A stretch of DNA of 64,000 nucleotides, taken from the NCBI GenBank assembly GCA_024681795.1, contig JAILAD010000078.1, forward strand, positions 145,524 to 209,523, read 5' to 3'. The first letter of the stretch is position 1, and every line of letters starts with the position of its first letter. A program made the position numbers and the translations under genes. The stretch comes from Lachnospiraceae bacterium (GTDB lineage: Bacteria; Bacillota; Clostridia; Lachnospirales; Lachnospiraceae). The notes beneath the pieces are model-generated. The model had not been told where the DNA came from, did no database searches, and saw nothing but the letters and a program-made list of their open reading frames with translations. Positions 27,522 to 36,291 of this stretch are shown piece after piece.

Positions 27522-29615
27522 TTACCAGACTGCGATTCTTTTTTTCGGATCCAGATACATTTTGTCTCCGGGCTTTACATCATAAATTTCATAGAATTCA
27601 TCGAACTGCTGTACCGTAACGTTTACTCTCAGATAAGCCAACGGATGCGGATCACGCTCGAATCTTGTTTTTTCCGTCTTGTAGTCCCATTCCGTTCTCC
27701 ATAAAGACGCATACGACGAAAAATAACGTTCATAATCGAAATTGTCGATATTTTTAGCAATATTTAATGTAATTTTCATTCCTCCCATATCGGCCGTTGC
27801 TTCACCGGATACCTGTGTACCGTTATAAGGAAGATTGTCAACGGGTTTCATCACTGTATAGTAACTCTGAAGTTTTGAGACTCTTTCGCTGTAAACCTGT
27901 TTGTCAACACTCGGTAACCATTCCGTTTTGATTCCTTCAGCGTTATACTTAATCCCGGCATCATCAAATCCGTGTGTCAGTTCGTGTCCAATAACACATC
28001 CGAGTGCTCCGAGCAATTCTTCTTCCGATATGCCCTCAAAGTAAAACGGTGTTTCAAAAATCCCTGCCAGTATATAAATGCAGTTGTCATCAGCGGAATA
28101 AAAAGCATTCGGTACCGTTGTACTGAAATCTGGGCTATACGGATTCCAGATGTTTCTGTCATACTTTTGATAAAGTGATTTCACATCAATTTTGTGTTTG
28201 AATCGTACCAGTTCCAACTGCGCTTCCGCAAAGCTTCCGCCTTCGCTTTTTGACACAACATTGAGTTCATCGTAATTTAACAGTTCGGAATTCGGATAAA
28301 GAATATGCGGAATTATCTGATTCAGTTTTTCAACCGCCGCCTTCTTTCCTTCATCGGAAAGCCAGTCTTCGTTCATCAATACTTCCCTGTAGCTGTCAAT
28401 TACGTCCTGTACCAGTTTTTCAAGAACTTCCTTGTCTTCCGGATGAACGTTCTTCTCAAGGTATATTTCGTCAAAAGCTCCGATCAAAATCGATCTTCCG
28501 AGATACTCATCCAAAAAGATTGAGTTTTCAATCCGTTCCTCATCATAATCATACGGTGTAGCATTGGCGGTTCCCAGTTCAACATTCACGTCTTTTACGG
28601 AATCGTACAGTTCACGGTCCAGATTATAATAATTATTCTTCAGAAACTGTATCTTCAGCATTGCCTTAATTTTACCGATATTTCCTTTTTTGCAGAGTTT
28701 ATCCAGTTTCTTTAAATATTTTAAATCCGTTTTTACGGGAACTTCTTCGGTAATTCCCAGGGAATTCAGATATTTTTCCAGAGGATAATTTCCTGCGGCT
28801 TCAATCGCTTCTTTCCTGGTATATGTGCAATCATCAACATGTTCCTTGGTCACCAGAGAATGTGCGGAGATCATTTTCTTCTCAAACCTGTAATTATCGG
28901 CGAACAGAGACTTTATTTGAAGGTTGGTGTACCCGAGTTCTTTAGCAATCAGCGTAAATTCCGTCTCTTTCAGTTCTTTTTTCTCCAGATTGGGAACCTG
29001 GGACAAATCGTAATATAAACCGCTGCTTTCCAAAAATAAATCCGGCTGATCAAGGCCGCAGACATATAATGAAGGATCCTTTTCGGACCGGTAATTCCCA
29101 CTGTACATAACGGGTGCGATTCCGTACGGATTCATTTCCGGGTCACAAATCCAGTCATACAGTTCCTCTCTTGTTGTGATATTGTCAATTGCCTGAAGAT
29201 AAGGTTTCAGCGGTTCAATGCCGACTTTGTTTCTTTCCTCCCAGTCGGAAGCAAGTTCATAGTATTTCAGAAGTTCTTCCGCGGCTTTCCCCTTCCTTTC
29301 GGGAAGTTCTTCCAGAACGGCAACCTTCTTTTCATATACCCGGTCAAGCGTTTGCTGAAACGTTCCGGAATAGCTTTCGTTCGAAACAAGCCAGTCTTTG
29401 TTTACAAATGCGTTAAAATCATCTTGCGCGCGAAAATTATCCGAAGCTTTTACCGTTCCGGAAATATCTGAATTTACCCATTGCATTCCGCCGGCATTTG
29501 AAAACAGGGCACTCAGTTTCGCCGACGCATCGTCGGATTCGGATGTGGCAGGTGCCGAAGCCGTTGTAACAAGAAGTAATAACGCTCCTAAAATTGCTGC
29601 AATTCTGCGTTTCAT
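27522..29615 (-). CDS. Exported M13-family zinc metallopeptidase (PepO/neprilysin-like)
   Basis: A 697-residue endopeptidase of the M13 family, which cleaves small peptides. The zinc motif HELTH is in CVIGHELTHGFDDAGIKYN, and the third ligand Glu in VSGEATADMGGMKITL. A Sec signal peptide (MKRRIAAILGALLLLVTTAS) ends near residue 25 without a lipobox, so it is expected to be exported or membrane-tethered. The extra in-frame codons up to 29792 are not used: ATG 29615 has GGGAGG 7 nt upstream and starts exactly at the signal peptide. It heads an operon with a BcrA-like exporter. Confidence 0.92.
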   Translation of the reverse strand: MKRRIAAILGALLLLVTTASAPATSESDDASAKLSALFSNAGGMQWVNSDISGTVKASDNFRAQDDFNAFVNKDWLVSNESYSGTFQQTLDRVYEKKVAVLEELPERKGKAAEELLKYYELASDWEERNKVGIEPLKPYLQAIDNITTREELYDWICDPEMNPYGIAPVMYSGNYRSEKDPSLYVCGLDQPDLFLESSGLYYDLSQVPNLEKKELKETEFTLIAKELGYTNLQIKSLFADNYRFEKKMISAHSLVTKEHVDDCTYTRKEAIEAAGNYPLEKYLNSLGITEEVPVKTDLKYLKKLDKLCKKGNIGKIKAMLKIQFLKNNYYNLDRELYDSVKDVNVELGTANATPYDYDEERIENSIFLDEYLGRSILIGAFDEIYLEKNVHPEDKEVLEKLVQDVIDSYREVLMNEDWLSDEGKKAAVEKLNQIIPHILYPNSELLNYDELNVVSKSEGGSFAEAQLELVRFKHKIDVKSLYQKYDRNIWNPYSPDFSTTVPNAFYSADDNCIYILAGIFETPFYFEGISEEELLGALGCVIGHELTHGFDDAGIKYNAEGIKTEWLPSVDKQVYSERVSKLQSYYTVMKPVDNLPYNGTQVSGEATADMGGMKITLNIAKNIDNFDYERYFSSYASLWRTEWDYKTEKTRFERDPHPLAYLRVNVTVQQFDEFYEIYDVKPGDKMYLDPKKRIAVW

Positions 29616-29771
29616 ATATCCTCCCGTAAAATCAAAAACCATAATTAAAAAACGGACAGTACATTTCTCCGGATTTTTCTTTAACCGGTTTCTTAACATA
29701 AACGAATCAAAATGAAAATTACCTGTATATTTTACCATACAAAACAAAACGCCGAAACGATAATATAACAA

Positions 29772-29801
29772 AACAGGCGAATGTCGTAACATCCGCCTGT
29801 T
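29772..29801 (-). terminator. Terminator after rplS
   Basis: AACAGGCG-A-ATGT and ACAT-C-CGCCTGTT form a 12-bp stem with one mismatch and a CGTA loop; T-rich sequence follows on both strands, so it may act in both directions. It separates rplS from the M13 operon. Confidence 0.8.
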
Positions 29802-29838
29802 TTCATTAAAATCAACCGTAAACGAATAGGTTTTTCAC

Positions 29839-30189
29839 TTATGCGTTTACCTTTTCTTTAACTTTAGCCTTCTTACCTACTCTGTCTCTTAAGTAGTTCA
29901 GTTTTGCTCTTCTTACCTTACCGAGACGAACAACCTCAACCTTAACTACGTTGGGAGAATGAATCGGCCAGGTCTTTTCAACGCCGACACCGTTGGAAGT
30001 CTTTCTTACGGTAAATGTCTGACGATTGGAACCGCCCTGAATCTTGATAACGGTACCTTCAAAAATCTGAATTCTTTCTCTGTTACCCTCTTTGATACGT
30101 CCGTGAACCTTAACGGTATCGCCGACATTAAACTGGGGCACTTCTGCTTTTAACTGCTCTTTTTCGAGCTCTTTGATAATTTCGCTCAT
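29839..30189 (-). CDS. rplS: 50S ribosomal protein L19
   Basis: A 116-residue ribosomal protein at the 30S-50S interface. Characteristic blocks: [53 protein letters not shown] and [25 protein letters not shown] lies 8 nt upstream of the ATG. In most Firmicutes it directly follows trmD; here it is about 29 kb from trmD, with its own promoter and leader. Confidence 0.97.
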   Translation of the reverse strand: MSEIIKELEKEQLKAEVPQFNVGDTVKVHGRIKEGNRERIQIFEGTVIKIQGGSNRQTFTVRKTSNGVGVEKTWPIHSPNVVKVEVVRLGKVRRAKLNYLRDRVGKKAKVKEKVNA

Positions 30190-30264
30190 TTCTTTGCCTC
30201 CTTATTTCATCGGATGTTCTTGAACCCTTTGGTACAGCGGACCATCTCTTTAATCTAATGCAAC
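30190..30264 (-). ncRNA. Possible L19 autoregulatory leader
   Basis: The ~75-nt 5' leader of rplS on the minus strand contains GGTCCGCTGTACC, AAAGGGTTCAAGAACATCC and then AAGGAGG. The arrangement (short conserved purine-rich loop near the ribosome site, GGTTC-GAACA-like core) resembles the Firmicute L19 leader RNA through which L19 limits its own synthesis. Assigned from memory of the motif; a covariance search would decide. Confidence 0.35.
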
Positions 30265-30270
30265 TTTAGT

Positions 30271-30299
30271 ATAGTAACACACTATATGGCAGAATGCAA
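30271..30299 (-). promoter_or_regulatory. Promoter of rplS
   Basis: TTGCAT (30294-30299) and TACTAT (30271-30276) are 17 nt apart on the minus strand; the overlapping TATACT (30269-30274) is an alternative -10. It begins 8 nt beyond the stop codon of the upstream lipoprotein gene, with no terminator between. Confidence 0.6.
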
Positions 30300-30306
30300 G
30301 TAAAAT

Positions 30307-32541
30307 TTACTGATTTTCCTTAACGTAGATATCCACGCGGCTGTTCAGGATTTTCGTAACTTCATCCACACTCTTCTGCCCTGCAAAGTAAGGTGCCGCT
30401 TCTTCGTTGATAATATTTAAAATCTTATCTTCTTTATACTTGACGCTTTTAGCACTCTTGGCAACATTTTTTAAATAATTCAGGTGTTCGTCACTGATTT
30501 CCTTATAAGTAAATTCTTTGCCGCCAATCTCATAAGTATTAAACTCCGGATCAACCGTTTCCCATTCTCCGGAAGAATTCTTCGTTGCATAAGGCTGCTT
30601 TGCAGACTCTCCCATGGCATCAAATGCGGATTTCAAAACAGGAAGACCATTCTGGCCGCTCATTCCGTTATCAATCTGCGTCTGGAAATCCGGACTGATT
30701 AACATTTTTACAAAATCGAATGCACCGTCTTTATCTTTGCTCTTGGAAGAAATTGCAACAGAAACGGAAGGATGGATAACAGGTTTGGAATCGCCCGCAG
30801 CATTCGGGAATCCGATCAAAGCAACTTCCCTGCCGTACATACTCTGCTCCAGACGACATGTTTCCCTGAACGAACCCATACCGATATTGTTGGTTAACAT
30901 CTGATCATTTGCAAAAGCACCAAGATAGTTGATGGAGGCAAATCTTTTTTCGACTTCATTCTGATCTGCGGCAAATTCATTTGCAAATACCAGTACTTTC
31001 TTAAAATCATCCGTGTCAAAACTGCATTTTCCGGTCTTTACATCGAGGAAATCCGGAGTATTGAATGCCAGGGAATTCTCGATTATATTGTCTTTTGTAA
31101 GATAATACATACTGGTTCCGGAACAGTTGAATTTCTTTTCAAGCGCCATATATTCGTCAATCGAAATACTGTTGTTGGCATTAACAAATTCAGGTTTAAT
31201 CAGGAAACCGTGAATATAATAGAACGGAATCAGATTATATAATTTACCGTCCTTGGAACCGGCTTCGATAATATTTTCCATATAATCGCTCTTATTTAAT
31301 CCGGCCTTTTCCATAAGCGGAGTCATATCCGCAAAAAGACCTTTGTTAATATAAGATTCCACGTTCGGAAGACTGTCTGTCATAATGATATCCGGGATAT
31401 TTCCGGAAGCCACGTCTCCTTTAAATATCTTTTCTCCGCCTTTATAATCGGTTTCCTGAGTATTATACTCGGAGTAATCAATTACGCGGATCTTGTATTT
31501 TGTATTTTCTTTATTAAATTTTGTGATAATCTTTTTGGTCTCGGCAGTTATATAGAATCCGCCAAGTGTTAAAAACTCTTTATCGGGGACCTCCGAAGGC
31601 GAAACCTTTTTGAAAATCCCGGTATACGCGTTCTCCGAAAAATAATCCGTCATAACAAGTGCCGTGGAGGCATCAAACATAAATACATTCACATATTCAC
31701 TTGCATCAACATCGGAGTCCATAAAATTAAACACTTCCGTCGTTTTATTCTGGCTTAAATTAACGCCGGACACACCGTTTCCGCTGTTAACGATATAGAA
31801 ATCATATCCTTCTCCGCTGATTGCATTACCGTTCTTGCTCTGATAAGGAATGGCCTCACCGATTGTACCGTTTACAAGATCTACCTTATGAACCGTATTT
31901 CCGTTATCGCCGTTCACAAATATAAGCAGGTCTTTTCCGTCTTCAAGAGTATCCGACCATGTTTGTGAAGCATTTGTATTGCTGATTGTTTTCTTTTTAT
32001 TCAGATTTGCATCAAATATTTCCAGATCGGATTCCATACGGACAACAATTGTTCCGTCTGCCATACATGTAAGGCCGAAAGGACTGGTTTCTCCGATATG
32101 CGCTCTTCCGAGTTCTTTTCCGTCAGATGAGATATGAACAAGGTCATAGGAAAACTCATCATTTTCGTAATCGGCAAGACCGTCAATACCGTAAACCGAA
32201 CCATCCGCACCGATTTCTACAGTCTGCGTGGAAATATAATTATTCTCCGATGCAAGTTTATAAGATACGGAAGGAGTTAAATTTCCGTCTTTGCTGCCCA
32301 ATGAAAACTGAAAGACACCGGGATCGGAACGCATTAAGATAAAGCGGTTGGCATCCGTGTCCGCAGCTGTCGGCGAAAAATCCGGAGTAATCTCCTTATC
32401 CATGCGAAATACGGCATTTTTCGCATTTTTCTTGGCTTCAGCAGCAACGGAAGCATTGTTCATATTGCAACCGGCCAGTGAAACCATCATAAGTCCGGCA
32501 AGAGCAAGGCTTAAACCTCTCACCAAATAACCCTTTTTCAT
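30307..32541 (-). CDS. Solute-binding-type lipoprotein, paralogue of 22509-25016
   Basis: A 744-residue lipoprotein. The signal peptide ends in MVSLAGC (lipobox Cys near residue 25). The mature start NAVFRMDKEITPDFSP parallels DAVFRLDKKIELDFEP in the gene at 22509, and both end in nearly the same ten residues (SRVDIYVKEN against SRVSIYVQEN). A propeller-like N-half precedes a family-1-like solute-binding C-half (SIDEYMALEKKFNCSG, then DKDGAFDFVKMLISPDFQ). No cognate permease is present. Of two adjacent ATGs, 32541 has the better 6-nt spacing to AAGGAGG. Confidence 0.8.
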   Translation of the reverse strand: MKKGYLVRGLSLALAGLMMVSLAGCNMNNASVAAEAKKNAKNAVFRMDKEITPDFSPTAADTDANRFILMRSDPGVFQFSLGSKDGNLTPSVSYKLASENNYISTQTVEIGADGSVYGIDGLADYENDEFSYDLVHISSDGKELGRAHIGETSPFGLTCMADGTIVVRMESDLEIFDANLNKKKTISNTNASQTWSDTLEDGKDLLIFVNGDNGNTVHKVDLVNGTIGEAIPYQSKNGNAISGEGYDFYIVNSGNGVSGVNLSQNKTTEVFNFMDSDVDASEYVNVFMFDASTALVMTDYFSENAYTGIFKKVSPSEVPDKEFLTLGGFYITAETKKIITKFNKENTKYKIRVIDYSEYNTQETDYKGGEKIFKGDVASGNIPDIIMTDSLPNVESYINKGLFADMTPLMEKAGLNKSDYMENIIEAGSKDGKLYNLIPFYYIHGFLIKPEFVNANNSISIDEYMALEKKFNCSGTSMYYLTKDNIIENSLAFNTPDFLDVKTGKCSFDTDDFKKVLVFANEFAADQNEVEKRFASINYLGAFANDQMLTNNIGMGSFRETCRLEQSMYGREVALIGFPNAAGDSKPVIHPSVSVAISSKSKDKDGAFDFVKMLISPDFQTQIDNGMSGQNGLPVLKSAFDAMGESAKQPYATKNSSGEWETVDPEFNTYEIGGKEFTYKEISDEHLNYLKNVAKSAKSVKYKEDKILNIINEEAAPYFAGQKSVDEVTKILNSRVDIYVKENQ

Positions 32542-32585
32542 CATTTTCCTCCTTGAAATTTATGTAAACAAAACTTCAAATTAAA

Positions 32586-32614
32586 ATACTATCATACCGA
32601 TACATTCATGTCAA
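32586..32614 (-). promoter_or_regulatory. Promoter of the 744-residue lipoprotein gene
   Basis: A perfect TTGACA (32609-32614) is 17 nt from TAGTAT (32586-32591) on the minus strand, about 40 nt before the start codon. Read-through from the upstream 818-residue gene is also possible, as no terminator is visible between them. Confidence 0.65.
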
Positions 32615-32635
32615 AACATATTCCCGGTTTTGTAT

Positions 32636-35092
32636 TCAGAATCCCTTTCCTTTCGGCTTTATTTCCTTCTGCTCCTCTTTTTGGGGAAGAACTTTACCGT
32701 CCCTATCGATTTTTCCTTCTTTAATCAGACGCTCCTGAGTGTCTTTCAACGCCTGTCCGAATTCGGAAAGCTTATACACCGACAGCATATTCATGGTAAT
32801 CTTGGCACTTTCCGGAAGATCCTTCAATGCATTATCTTTTTCATTTTTAATTCTGAGCAGTTCATTAAATGCCTCTTTATAGGTTTCTCTGAAACTGTTC
32901 ATATTTTTTTCGAACTCTTTTTCAAAATCCTTATTTGTGGGTTTACCGAAGATATAATCCTCAAGGCAGGTAAGTTCACTGTTTGTTGCCGGTTTTTCGT
33001 TCGTCGATTTAAAATATTCAAATTTTCTTAATGTTTCATAACGAAGAAAGTTTTCGAATGCCTCCTCTCCGATTTCCTTTCTGCCGTGGTCATTCTCCAG
33101 ATATTTTTTCAAATCCGTAAATACCGTTTTCTGCACCATTCTGCCGTATTTTTTTTGGATTCTCATATCAGTGGCAAAATAGAGATTGGAAATTGCGTCC
33201 GGATCAATTGGTTTCTGTCCCCATTCTTTCAGAATTTCATTCAGTTTTCTGTCATTTTTCAGTTCACGATAAAAGGAATCATCGTTCAGACTTACGATGG
33301 CAGCCACTTCTGCGTGAGGATTGGAAATCATATATTTATCGGTATTACTGAGAATTTTTCTTTCCGCTTTCATGTTTGCCAGATATTTATAAAGATTGTC
33401 CAAACCTTCCTCTGATTGAAGAGTTTTTCCTTTACAGGCATTTTTAAGTACCCACTTATTTGCAAATAAGTTTTCTCTGGTGACTTTGCCTTTTTGTATC
33501 ATATTGGAAATTCCTTCGAGGATAACCTCCGTATGCGCTCTGTATTCATTGATTTTTTTCAGGTTGTCTTTACCTTTTTCTTTCTCCTTTTTTATTTCGG
33601 TATTATTCTCTTTAACTATTTCGGTTGCATTCGCCAGACGATCTTCTTCTCTTCTTAAGTTTTCCTTTAGATCGGCTTCTCTTTGCTTTAACAGAGCAAG
33701 TTCCTTTTTTGCATTCTCCAAAGAGCCGTATTTCTTAAGAAACGCTTCTTTTTCTTTCTCATACTGCTCTTTTCTGATTTTGTATTTTTCGTTCTCTTTC
33801 TCAAGACGCTTCACGTCCGATTCGTACAGAACCAAATCCGCATCATACTTTTTCGAACGCTGGGCTTCCGCTTTCGCATCCTTTTCGTACTGATCCATTT
33901 GTTTTAAATAATCCTGAAAGGAAGTTTTCGAATAAAGATCAAGTTCCTTTTTAAAAGTTTCCGCTTTCTTCTGATACTCGGCATCTTCCTTTTTGTACTG
34001 TTCTTCTTCGGCTTTATATTTTTCTAAAGCAGTTTTGTATTCCTCCACTTTTAAATTATATTCATCATATTTTTCTTTATTTTGTTCAAGAAATTTATTA
34101 TACTGCTTAATCTCTTCTTCCCTGTCGTTATATGTTTTCAGTTGCTTCTTATATTTGGCAAGATCCGCTTTAAACTTCTTTATGTTTTCCTCGTTTTCGA
34201 TTCGTTTCCCCTGATACTTCACAAATTCCTTATAATCATCCGAATCCGTACGTCTGAAAACCCTCGAAAAAAACTGTCCTATTTTGCTGTATTTGGGAGG
34301 CTGACCGATTTCCTGTATATAATCTTTTCTTTCAGGTGCATTACCGGGATGCTTATAATGCATTAAATTCTTAATTTCAAAAGGAGGCTGCGGAATATCC
34401 GGTTTTTTGGGTGCTTTAGGTTTAACCGGTGCAATCGGAGGTTGCGGTTTTACGGGTAATTTCGGCTTATTCGGAACATACTCCGGCTTTTTGTGCATTT
34501 TGGATTCATCCGGAGCCTTTGGTTCTTCCGGCAATGCTTTTATTTCTTGCTCCAGATCACTGATTTTTTTTCTGACATCATTAAATCCTTCACTGTATTT
34601 TTTATTTAATATATCCTGTCCTTTTACAAACTCAATGTTATTTTTTATTTCCCTGCTTTTCTTTCCGATATCAAATGCATCTGCACCTTCCGCAATATCC
34701 TCCGGTAATGCGGACTTTTTCGGTTCGAAATTACTTCCGGGAAGCTGTGCCGTAGCGGAAATCGGTTCACTGGAAACAAACAGACTTCCGTTCCGGTTTT
34801 CGTATGCATAGGGAAGTCCTGTATTCATATCGAAAACAAACAGCATGACTCCGTCTTTTTTCAGTGCTTCATCAATTTCCTCTGCCGAGCCGTAAAAATT
34901 TCCGTCTTTATCGTAAGCGATATTTGTACCAACCAAATACACGGAATCAATATCCGTCGGTTCAAACCCTACTGTATGGCGCTTTGCTTTCTTCTCTTTC
35001 TGATTATATTTTTCATTTTCATTTTTGTCATACTTATCCACCTGTTCATTCTGATTAATGATTTCTTCATTGATAATGTTGTTGCCATCCAT
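32636..35092 (-). CDS. 818-residue proline-rich and coiled-coil protein, unknown function
   Basis: Not recognised. No signal peptide or TM helix is visible. Order of regions: an Asn/Glu/Lys-rich first 40 residues; a compact domain (about 40-110) with IDSVYLVGTNIAYDKDGNFY; a proline-rich stretch around 200-245 with repeated KP and PP (KLPVKPQPPIAPVKPKAPKK); a long charged coiled coil (about 290-540) rich in EYKTALEKYKAEEEQY-type repeats; and a helical C-domain containing AEVAAIVSLNDDSFYRELK and a KKYGRMVQKTVFTDLKKYL segment. ATG 35092 is 8 nt from AAGGAG; an ATG two codons upstream is too close. It is preceded by the same SARP-type operator as the secretion operon, so it is a candidate substrate or cytoplasmic partner of that apparatus (inference). 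Confidence 0.7.
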   Translation of the reverse strand: MDGNNIINEEIINQNEQVDKYDKNENEKYNQKEKKAKRHTVGFEPTDIDSVYLVGTNIAYDKDGNFYGSAEEIDEALKKDGVMLFVFDMNTGLPYAYENRNGSLFVSSEPISATAQLPGSNFEPKKSALPEDIAEGADAFDIGKKSREIKNNIEFVKGQDILNKKYSEGFNDVRKKISDLEQEIKALPEEPKAPDESKMHKKPEYVPNKPKLPVKPQPPIAPVKPKAPKKPDIPQPPFEIKNLMHYKHPGNAPERKDYIQEIGQPPKYSKIGQFFSRVFRRTDSDDYKEFVKYQGKRIENEENIKKFKADLAKYKKQLKTYNDREEEIKQYNKFLEQNKEKYDEYNLKVEEYKTALEKYKAEEEQYKKEDAEYQKKAETFKKELDLYSKTSFQDYLKQMDQYEKDAKAEAQRSKKYDADLVLYESDVKRLEKENEKYKIRKEQYEKEKEAFLKKYGSLENAKKELALLKQREADLKENLRREEDRLANATEIVKENNTEIKKEKEKGKDNLKKINEYRAHTEVILEGISNMIQKGKVTRENLFANKWVLKNACKGKTLQSEEGLDNLYKYLANMKAERKILSNTDKYMISNPHAEVAAIVSLNDDSFYRELKNDRKLNEILKEWGQKPIDPDAISNLYFATDMRIQKKYGRMVQKTVFTDLKKYLENDHGRKEIGEEAFENFLRYETLRKFEYFKSTNEKPATNSELTCLEDYIFGKPTNKDFEKEFEKNMNSFRETYKEAFNELLRIKNEKDNALKDLPESAKITMNMLSVYKLSEFGQALKDTQERLIKEGKIDRDGKVLPQKEEQKEIKPKGKGF

Positions 35093-35200
35093 AGTCATTT
35101 CTCCTTATTCATTGAATTGACAAGTAATTATAACAAATTACATTTTTCATTATAATATTTGCAAATCAGATTGCATATTTTTTTCCTTTACGCATTTAAT

Positions 35201-35232
35201 TTAACACCTTGTGTCCATCAAATGTCCAACAA
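35201..35232 (-). promoter_or_regulatory. SARP-type direct-repeat operator, copy A
   Basis: On the minus strand TTGGACA and ATGGACA start 11 nt apart, followed by 8 nt and a -10-like TAAATT; no -35 consensus is present. This is the arrangement known for SARP-activated promoters, where repeats take the place of the -35 box. The 32-nt block is 29/32 identical to the copy at 55369-55400. It lies 109 nt upstream of the 818-residue protein gene. Two TATAAT boxes at 35149-35154 and 35127-35132 with poor -35 boxes are alternative starts. Confidence 0.65.
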
Positions 35233-35244
35233 GTATATTTTTTT

Positions 35245-35277
35245 AAAAAAGGAGTATTTTTTCAAATACTCCTTTTT
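35245..35277 (-). terminator. Terminator of the 312-residue gene
   Basis: GGAGTATTT and AAATACTCC form a 9-bp stem, extended by A/T pairs, with T-runs on both sides, so it may work in both directions. It directly precedes operator copy A. Confidence 0.85.
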
Positions 35278-35279
35278 GC

Positions 35280-36218
35280 TTATGAATCATCTTCATTCAT
35301 TTTGATTTCTTCTTTGACTTCCGGTTGAATATCTTCTGTATCGGATAGTTTGGGCGCTCTCTTAAACCGTTTCTTTACGCCTCTGAGTCCCGGCTTCTTT
35401 TGTCCGCCTCTGTGAGTTGAAATTTCCGGTATTTCTTCCGGCATTTCTTCTTCAATTTCTTCCACTGTTGGTTCCGTAATTTCTTCCGATGTTTCTTCCG
35501 CTGTATCTTCCGGATCTGCACTCACAGAAGACTTTGAAGAATTCTCAATCCTGTCCTTTTTCTTTTTCCGCCTGGAAGCAATAATCTCTTCGATTTCCTC
35601 ATCCGATAACTCCGCATTCTCTATGGCATCCAGAGCTTCCTGTTTCTTTCGTTCTTCCTCTGCTTTTTTCTTTTCTTCCTCTTCCTTTTTTCTTGCTTCT
35701 TCTTCGGCTTTCTTTTGCTCTTCCCTCGCCTTTTTCTCTTCTTCTGCTTTTTTTCTGTAAATTTCATTCAGAACGTTGCGGTCAATTCGTTCAAGTTCCG
35801 GCAATTCCTTCATGAATTTCCATCGAATCCACGCTTCGGAAATCAAACCGGAAATACCTCTCGCCGTATAGGTTTCCACTTTCGCACCGATATCGTCTAC
35901 TTCGAATAAAATCACAATCGGCCTGGTTACCATATACCTGCAGAAAGAAACCTCCGCATCCGGATTGGAACGAATAATAACCTTTCGGCCGATATTCATT
36001 AAGGATCTGTGTCCCTCCGCTTTGATTTTATTCGGATTGCCCGTGACTTTATAATATCTGGTATGTCTGGCAACACCGAAAAGCAGAATCATGTCCGCAC
36101 CGTCGGTTAATCCTGTTCTGATTCCGGCAATTCCCTTCTCCGGAACCTCATAATATCTTCCCTTCGGAATGATATTCCCTATTAAAATTTGCCTGATTTC
36201 TTTTGTAACCTCATCCAA
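35280..36218 (-). CDS. 312-residue protein: unknown domain plus charged helical tail
   Basis: Not recognised. Residues 1-155 form a folded-looking domain with several hydrophobic strands (GTRYYEV-like GRYYEVPEKGIAGIRTGL, ADMILLFGVARHTRYYKV, VSFCRYMVTRPIVILFEVDD) and SEAWIRWKFMKELPELERID. Residues 160-200 are a near-continuous Lys/Glu helix. The C-terminal third is acidic with TAEETSEEITEPTVEEIEEE, then a basic patch GQKKPGLRGVKKRFKRAPK and an acidic end. No signal peptide or TM helix. The start is a TTG with AAGGAG 7 nt upstream. Its position inside the secretion block suggests a cytoplasmic accessory role (inference). Confidence 0.65.
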   Translation of the reverse strand: MDEVTKEIRQILIGNIIPKGRYYEVPEKGIAGIRTGLTDGADMILLFGVARHTRYYKVTGNPNKIKAEGHRSLMNIGRKVIIRSNPDAEVSFCRYMVTRPIVILFEVDDIGAKVETYTARGISGLISEAWIRWKFMKELPELERIDRNVLNEIYRKKAEEEKKAREEQKKAEEEARKKEEEEKKKAEEERKKQEALDAIENAELSDEEIEEIIASRRKKKKDRIENSSKSSVSADPEDTAEETSEEITEPTVEEIEEEMPEEIPEISTHRGGQKKPGLRGVKKRFKRAPKLSDTEDIQPEVKEEIKMNEDDS

Positions 36219-36231
36219 ATCCTTACTCCTT

Positions 36232-36285
36232 AAAAAAGCAGAAACAGGAAGTACGCATTTCGCACTTCCCTTATTCTGCCTGTTT
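36232..36285 (-). terminator. Terminator at the end of the secretion-block operon
   Basis: GGAAGT and ACTTCC plus an inner CG pair form the central hairpin; outer segments GCAGA and TCTGC (or AAACAGG and CCTGTTT) can extend it. On the minus strand six T follow. The T-run ends 14 nt before the TTG of the next gene. Confidence 0.75.
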
Positions 36286-36291
36286 TAATTT

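Noticed and set aside
27522..29792. Longer 756-residue start for the M13 peptidase
   Set aside because: The extra 59 codons lie before a strong GGGAGG site and would bury the signal peptide inside the protein.
33400..34600. Possible SMC/Rad50-type ATPase for the coiled-coil protein
   Set aside because: No Walker A or ABC signature at either end; the coiled coil alone does not support it.
32630..34811. Several plus-strand frames of 90-140 codons rich in Phe, Ser and Leu
   Set aside because: They mirror the Lys/Glu-rich coiled coil on the other strand (AAA/GAA become TTT/TTC) and are not genes.
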